DNA of 64,000 nucleotides. Origin: Cyathus striatus (lineage: Eukaryota > Basidiomycota > Agaricomycetes > Agaricales > Nidulariaceae). This document shows positions 58,703 through 64,000 of this stretch, piece after piece. How positions within the stretch are numbered: position 1 is the first letter of the stretch; each line of letters begins with the position of its first letter. Both the position numbers and the translations under genes were made by a program. The stretch lies in the NCBI GenBank assembly GCA_025738555.1, contig JAOVFP010000004.1, positions 2,232,001 through 2,296,000 on the forward strand, written 5' to 3'. The notes under the pieces are model-generated. The model did no database searches, was not told the DNA's origin, and was given only the letters and a program-made list of their open reading frames with translations.

Positions 58703-61700
58703 GCTCTGACCTTTGGCTCTGCAGCTTGCTGCTTATTTTCAGTTCGACTTTTCAGTTCCTCATTCACATGCTATATATTAAATGCTGACCCTTAATTCAA
58801 AGATCTTCATTGTATATACATTATATATCTGATTTATAGACTTAAGTTACAAAATATGATGTCACATTCATTTCTCCATGTATAAAATTGAGGCTGGTTG
58901 CATATTTTTTTAACTGTATATTTGATTTTTGGTCAAATAGCTAATATGTGCATGCTCAGCATCAAATTTTTAAGCTCAACCTATTGAGCATGGTTAGTCT
59001 GCTGTAAATTGTGTCCAAGATAATGAGAACAATGTGTCCAACTTTCTTGCTCTCTCTTACTGCCATTTGAAAACCTTTTGTGAGTGCTGAGAGGTCCTAA
59101 TTTAACTTTCAATTCTCCAGCACTGTGAAGCTGGATACTCCAGCTGGGGAGCATTCACCTTCGGGGCAATAGACACACATACACCTGGCACATAGTCTAA
59201 TAGCAATTCAGCATCAAAGTATTAATCAAAAAATTTGAGTTATTTATTTTAGGTAATTATAGTAATGAACAGAGCATGAGTAATATATATTATAGAAGAG
59301 AACTAAGGCAAAATATTAACTTTGATATTATGAAAAATGGCTACTAATAATGATATAGTACTGGATAATTTTGACCAAGTGTTCTGACCCTTTTAGGTGT
59401 GACAGTCCAAACCTCTGTTTGCAGCCTAAGCCATTGGGTGAGTGAAATTTAAGCTGGAATAGATTTGAATGGCTTTTAACTGTAGTTATTATACTCATTA
59501 CACACTTCAGGAGGTATATATTGGTATCAACACTGTTTTAAATATTGCTACTCATTTTATTTTATTTTTAACGATTTTTCACAATTTTTTGTTTTCCTTG
59601 TACCTGTGTTCATGAGTCTTTGTGATGTGTGACCAACAGCTAAATCTGTTCTGTTCATGGCCCTGTGTGATACATGACCAAACAGTTGGTTGAAATTATC
59701 CAGTATGCTTTGAATGAACTGGGGAGATTAGAGTTGAACCTTGGAGCATTTAGACGAATAATTGTGCAAGCTGGAAACAAGGCTGATACAACTGATATAC
59801 ATAGTGGGGGCTCAATAGGAGCTTGAAACGAATTACAGAGTACTGAGACAAAGAGGGAGACCTGGAAACAAGCCTGGGACTACTGAGACATTGAATGAGA
59901 GCTTGAAATTAATTTAAAAAAGTGAAGAGTGAGCTGCAAGAGATATGGATAAAGATAGAGAGGGCTTTGACACAGATAAGAGATAGAGAGTGTATTGATA
60001 TTCAGGCTACAGGCTGAACAAACTTCAAAACCGAAAAATTGGAGTACTCCTTCATTCATTATCAAAAATGCGAAAATATGGATGAGAAAAGTCTTTTCCT
60101 GTGTTGCTACAGAGTCTTGTCATCTCACATAACTGAAGAATGGTGCAAGTTGAAATAAGGAGGAGAATCAGATGTGAAGATCATTGATTCAGGTGTGAAG
60201 TGGGTTACACCTGGCATTGTTGATTTGCATTTGCATTTGGGACTCAGCAGTCTTGAGGTTTGAATAGCTGCTATGGTGTTTCTGAGGTTTTTGTACCTAC
60301 AGTTGAATGCAGAAGTGGTGGATGGAAATTCTCATGCAGCACTTATTATTCCTTGGCTGTGACTCGGAGCATGGATAGATTGAACATACACAATGAAGTG
60401 CACCCCTCATCATAGCAGGTGGAGAAATGACTGCTCAAAATCTCTCTAGAAGCACTAACAAAATTGGTTCATATCTCTTTCCCTCCATCACTTGTCCCCA
60501 GCCACTGTGGAGGAATTAACTTGAGGACGTGTGGCGTGTGTCACACCTGACTATAAGAAATTACTACAATAATCCTAGACCAAAGTAGTTAGCAATTGGA
60601 GACAGTGACGAAAACTTAGCGGTTGGGTTTGAAGTTGATGTTGATGCTTTCTATTGACCAGGTAACTCAGAGGACTTAGTATGCACACACAGAAGTTAAC
60701 CAGAAAGGGAGGTAACATTTCCCTCAGGTAAAACCTAAGGTATATACATGTGCAGCCATCGAAAGGGAATAGTGCATGTGTGCTCTCATGTCGCCAGTGC
60801 CCAGAGAAACACAACCTAAGCGAACAAATATGAAATAGAAGATACCATAGCAAGGGTAAATGAAATAAGAGACAACAAAGGGGTAATGACAGTAATGTAC
60901 TAAAGAGACTGTGTTTTTAGAATGAAAGAATTGGAATAGTACTCACCACAATGAATACCACTAGGACTTTCAGACAATACAGGCGACCCGCACCCGATAC
61001 AGCCATGAAATGCAGCACTGGAGCAAAGATGATATGCTACTACCCTCCCCAAAGGTAGTAGTGCAGTGGGCTAGGCTGTGGCTCAACAGGTATGTGGATG
61101 GTAGTGGGGTGCTCTGTGAAGTCCATCGGTTATCAGAGTACTCAGAGTGGGAGTTGAGAACATGAAGTCTAGAACTATGAGGTAACAGTAAAACGAGGGT
61201 GAAGATATTGAATAAAAGAAAGAGAAATAAAACAATTGAGAGGAATTTGAATTAAACAAACGGAATTGTAAACAACCCAATGCCTCGACTCAGCCCCCTT
61301 TTCCTTCCACCAATCGGAGTGTCACACAATGAGAGTAAAGACCCAGTCACCTTATCTTGACGGATGAGACACCAGTCTTGAGGACCAAACAAATAGCTTG
61401 AGGATGGAAAAGGGGTCTTGAGAGGGGGTGAAACCCTAAGCCCTAGTGTATTGCACGGTCTGAGGGGCACATGGTGCCAAGAAGGTCTGAGCATCATCCA
61501 GAAAGGCCTTGTGGGCACATACCAGAAGCCTAGAGAACAAGAGAAAATGTAAAAGCAGAGGGGTAATATAAGGAGTAAGCAGTAAGCAGAACACATTGTA
61601 GCATAGGCGAGATGCGACAGCACATACGCACGTCACGTGTTGTTTGGCATTGGCTTCCCAGTATTTGGTAGCGCAGCACCACATCTCTAAGTCCACACAT

Positions 61701-62078
61701 GGAATGAAAATATAGAAATCTGAATGCACTGTTTGCACAGCGCATCATAAAAACCAAAGTAAGCAGATAGAAATGAGTAGATATAAAGTTAGAGTACATA
61801 GAAATAGGTAATTAAAGATAAATGATAAAAGAAATGAAGTAAGTTTAATTATAAGTATAATACTGGGTTACACCAGTATACCATCTACTTCCTCCACACC
61901 ACCCATTACCTATTTTCTGTGCTCATACTTGATTCATTGACTATGAGCATGAGCATGATAGGTTCTGTATAAGTGCATGTTTTTAAATTAAGATAAGCAT
62001 GATCATGAATAAATTATCTTTTTTTTTCTTTATGCTCATAGTAAAACTAATATAAATATAAGTACTATAGCAACACTG
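58703..62078. other. AT-rich repeat-derived sequence without a gene
   Basis: No frame could be supported on either strand. Repeated words (GTGTGACCAACAG near 59627, TACATGACCAAACAG near 59675; GGGTTACACC near 60199 and 61865) and a purine-rich TTGAGGACGTGTGG near 60521 suggest decayed transposons or LTR remnants. Confidence 0.45.
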
Positions 62079-62877
62079 TTATATCCATGTCCGGATACAT
62101 CGTGCCGACGTTCCCACGTGACCTTCTAACATACCCGGTCCGTTCCCGGAACGTACCCGCTTCGGGTTTACACTTCCCGACGTTCCCGCCCGGGAACATA
62201 CCCGGAACCCGTCGGGTTTTCTATCGGGTATCCCGGATACGTACTTTCTCTTATGACGGCCTCACCGCGTCATCATTCTATTACTCCTCTCTTCCATTCC
62301 TACTTATACGTTTCATTATGGCCTTTGTAGATTAGTTCCTTATTCTTCATTCTGAGCGCGTCATTTGCGCCCCTACTCCGCTTTGCCAAGACTTCATTTC
62401 CTACTTACTCCTTTGACTTGTCCTTTGTATAATACTTCTACATTCGTATCTACAGGTTCCTACTTAGTATAAGTAGTCTTCCAGATGTAATAGGTAGTCT
62501 TCAGTATTCGTATCAACTCTGTACACTTTCTTCCTACTCTAAGTTTCGAAACCCGCTCCGGGTTTTCCTTCGGGTTTCTCTCCCGCTACCTAGTGTAGTG
62601 GCGAAGCCTCTCTTATACTCTGGAACGTCTTCCTTGGTTACATATCATCTTCCTCGAAATACGAACCATTCCCTGGGGATATCCAGGCGGCGCAGCACAC
62701 AAGCTGAAGCCACGGTTCTTTCCGCACTCCCGCTCTACGTTTCCGCACCTGTACTCACTTCGGGTTTCCGTTATAGTTCTCCCACACCCTCCGGGTGTCT
62801 TCGCAACCACTTCTAAGCAGGACGAGAATCGGTACGTAACAGTATACGAATACTGATACCTTGGATATCTCTTTATC
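62079..62877 (+). mobile_element. Putative 5' LTR and leader of gypsy element
   Basis: A sharp switch to GC-richer sequence at TGTTATATCCATGTCCGG, with TG as expected for an LTR start, followed by repeated CCGGGTT/CGGGAAC words and then the gag start at 62878. The 3' LTR lies outside the window, so borders, the primer-binding site and the target duplication cannot be confirmed. Confidence 0.45.
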
Positions 62878-64000
62878 ATGGCTCCAACTGGGACTTCGGT
62901 TACTCGCACAGCGCATACTGCTAGTCATACCAATGCTGTGGGTGCTCGTGCCACCCGTGCAGCTACGAGGCAACAGCCTCCACGGAGTACTTCAGGTTCT
63001 CTACCTTCTACACCGTCTCGGGTTACACCCAGCCCAGCACCACCTCCTAGTGCTACTTTCCTGGGTCCACCCTCGACTTCCGCTCAGCTACTTTCTGTTC
63101 CTGCAGCCGGGAACCTCGGATCTGCTCAGGCTCCTCCGGATGGCACTCCACCGCCATACGGTACAGTCGCAGCAGACCGGGACACTCCCGAGGGTCACGG
63201 CTCCGATGGTGGTACCATTGGACCGCCACCTCCACCTCCTTCTCAGCCCAATCCTCCGTCTCCACCATCCTCAGACTCAGGGGATGATGGTGATGAGGAT
63301 GATGTCGACAATCCCAGGCGCACACCTCTTGCGCGCCACTCCCGGGAAGACCGGCTTGCCGAAGCTCTTTTGAGAGTTGCGGAATCCGCCCGGGGTACAT
63401 CGGGAACACGTCGGGAATGCAACGTTCAAAAGCCAGATACTTTTGATGGTTCCAGTGCTGAGAAGTTGGAGCAGTTCATTACTCAATGCCAAATTTACTT
63501 CCGGAATAATCCTTCCCAATACTCGGATGGACACTCCCAAGTCAACTTCGCTCTCGCATATCTTCGGGATACCGCGCTTCAGCTTGTTATGCCGACCCTC
63601 TCCAATTCCTATGCTGATGATGAGTTCCTTCACTCTTGGGAGGTTTTCGTCGTCATGCTAGAGGATAACTTCGGGTTAGCGAACCCGGAAGGGGATGCCA
63701 AGAATGATCTGGATGTCCTCGTTATGAAGGATTCACAGAAACTGTCCAAGTATCTTGTACAGTTCAACAGGCTTGCACAGCGCACCGACTGGGATGATAA
63801 ATCCTTATGCCACCGACTCTATTCCGGGTTTCCGGGTCGCATTAAGGATGAGATCTCTCATGTTGGGAAACCTACCACAAAGTGCGGGATGATTAAACTA
63901 GCTCAAGGGATCGATAGTCGGTACTGGGAACGCCAGTCCGAGCGTACGCGGGAATCCCACCAGCCTCGGGGTCCGCGGGTTCCGGATAGCTCTGTTAAAG
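62878..64000 (+). CDS. Ty3/gypsy retrotransposon Gag (continues off window)
   Basis: One uninterrupted frame from ATG 62878 to the window edge, 374 codons. It has a Thr/Ala/Pro-rich N-terminus, a polyproline-acidic segment (TIGPPPPPPSQPNPP then SGDDGDEDDVDNP), and then a retrotrans_gag domain: KPDTFDGSSAEKLEQFITQC, YFRNNPSQYSDG, VNFALAYLRDTAL, LHSWEVFVVMLEDNFG and YLVQFNRLAQRTDWDD. Gag forms the cytoplasmic particle that packages the element's RNA. The zinc knuckle and Pol would lie beyond 64000. No stop or shift in over 1.1 kb implies a young, possibly active copy. Confidence 0.9.
   Translation, partial: MAPTGTSVTRTAHTASHTNAVGARATRAATRQQPPRSTSGSLPSTPSRVTPSPAPPPSATFLGPPSTSAQLLSVPAAGNLGSAQAPPDGTPPPYGTVAADRDTPEGHGSDGGTIGPPPPPPSQPNPPSPPSSDSGDDGDEDDVDNPRRTPLARHSREDRLAEALLRVAESARGTSGTRRECNVQKPDTFDGSSAEKLEQFITQCQIYFRNNPSQYSDGHSQVNFALAYLRDTALQLVMPTLSNSYADDEFLHSWEVFVVMLEDNFGLANPEGDAKNDLDVLVMKDSQKLSKYLVQFNRLAQRTDWDDKSLCHRLYSGFPGRIKDEISHVGKPTTKCGMIKLAQGIDSRYWERQSERTRESHQPRGPRVPDSSVK

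Noticed and set aside
60521..62078. Copia-type LTR beginning at the purine-rich TTGAGGACG
   Set aside because: No second copy of the putative LTR and no pol-like frame beside it in the window.

Overview
The window reads as nuclear DNA of a filamentous basidiomycete, most likely an Agaricomycete. Almost every gene is cut by several introns of about 45-70 bases with GT..AG ends, and the gene families are typical of mushrooms: an aryl-alcohol-oxidase-type GMC enzyme, a CYP53 P450, an NRPS-like adenylation-thiolation-reductase enzyme, DUF6533 seven-helix proteins, and a Ty3/gypsy retrotransposon. All gene models come from hand reading of exons and splice sites. Product names rest on motif recognition, not on a database search.

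Layout. 1-5 kb: a GMC oxidase running off the left edge and an F-box-like protein. 5.9-10.0 kb: an NRPS-like aryl-acid-reductase type enzyme (A-T-R) that appears to continue upstream into a chorismate-lyase-like domain, the join being broken by two apparent one-base frameshifts. 13.7-15.1 kb: a DAHP synthase, the entry enzyme of the shikimate pathway. 17-25.5 kb: an HSL-type hydrolase, a condensation-type (Tri3-like) acyltransferase and an MCT-type MFS transporter, all on the minus strand. 26.6-29.5 kb: a tandem pair of secreted DUF3237 proteins. 31.8-36.5 kb: a DJ-1/PfpI protein and a phenol-hydroxylase-type flavin monooxygenase. 36.8-43.2 kb: a segmental duplication carrying two DUF6533 genes, the second with a 1.17 kb TA-flanked transposon in its first intron. 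43.4-43.7 kb: two intron-containing tRNA-Gly(GCC) genes. 44-53.9 kb: a zinc alcohol dehydrogenase, a CYP53-type benzoate 4-hydroxylase and an MDR oxidoreductase. 54-64 kb: AT-rich transposon territory with two nested pairs of inverted-repeat elements, a dead retroelement ORF, and an intact gypsy gag that runs off the right edge.

How the genes may work together (inference). The enzymes share one chemistry: aromatic acids, aldehydes and alcohols. DAHP synthase could raise chorismate supply. The chorismate-lyase-like domain could release 4-hydroxybenzoate, and CYP53 could make the same acid from benzoate. The A-T-R module could activate and reduce the acid to an aldehyde. The zinc ADH and GMC oxidase could interconvert alcohol and aldehyde. 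The flavin monooxygenase could hydroxylate, possibly with decarboxylation. The acyltransferase and hydrolase could add or remove acyl groups, and the MFS protein could move the product. No polyketide synthase, terpene cyclase or prenyltransferase is visible, so this would be a shikimate-derived cluster with an NRPS-like reductase as its signature enzyme. Co-localisation is the main evidence; no shared regulation was demonstrated.
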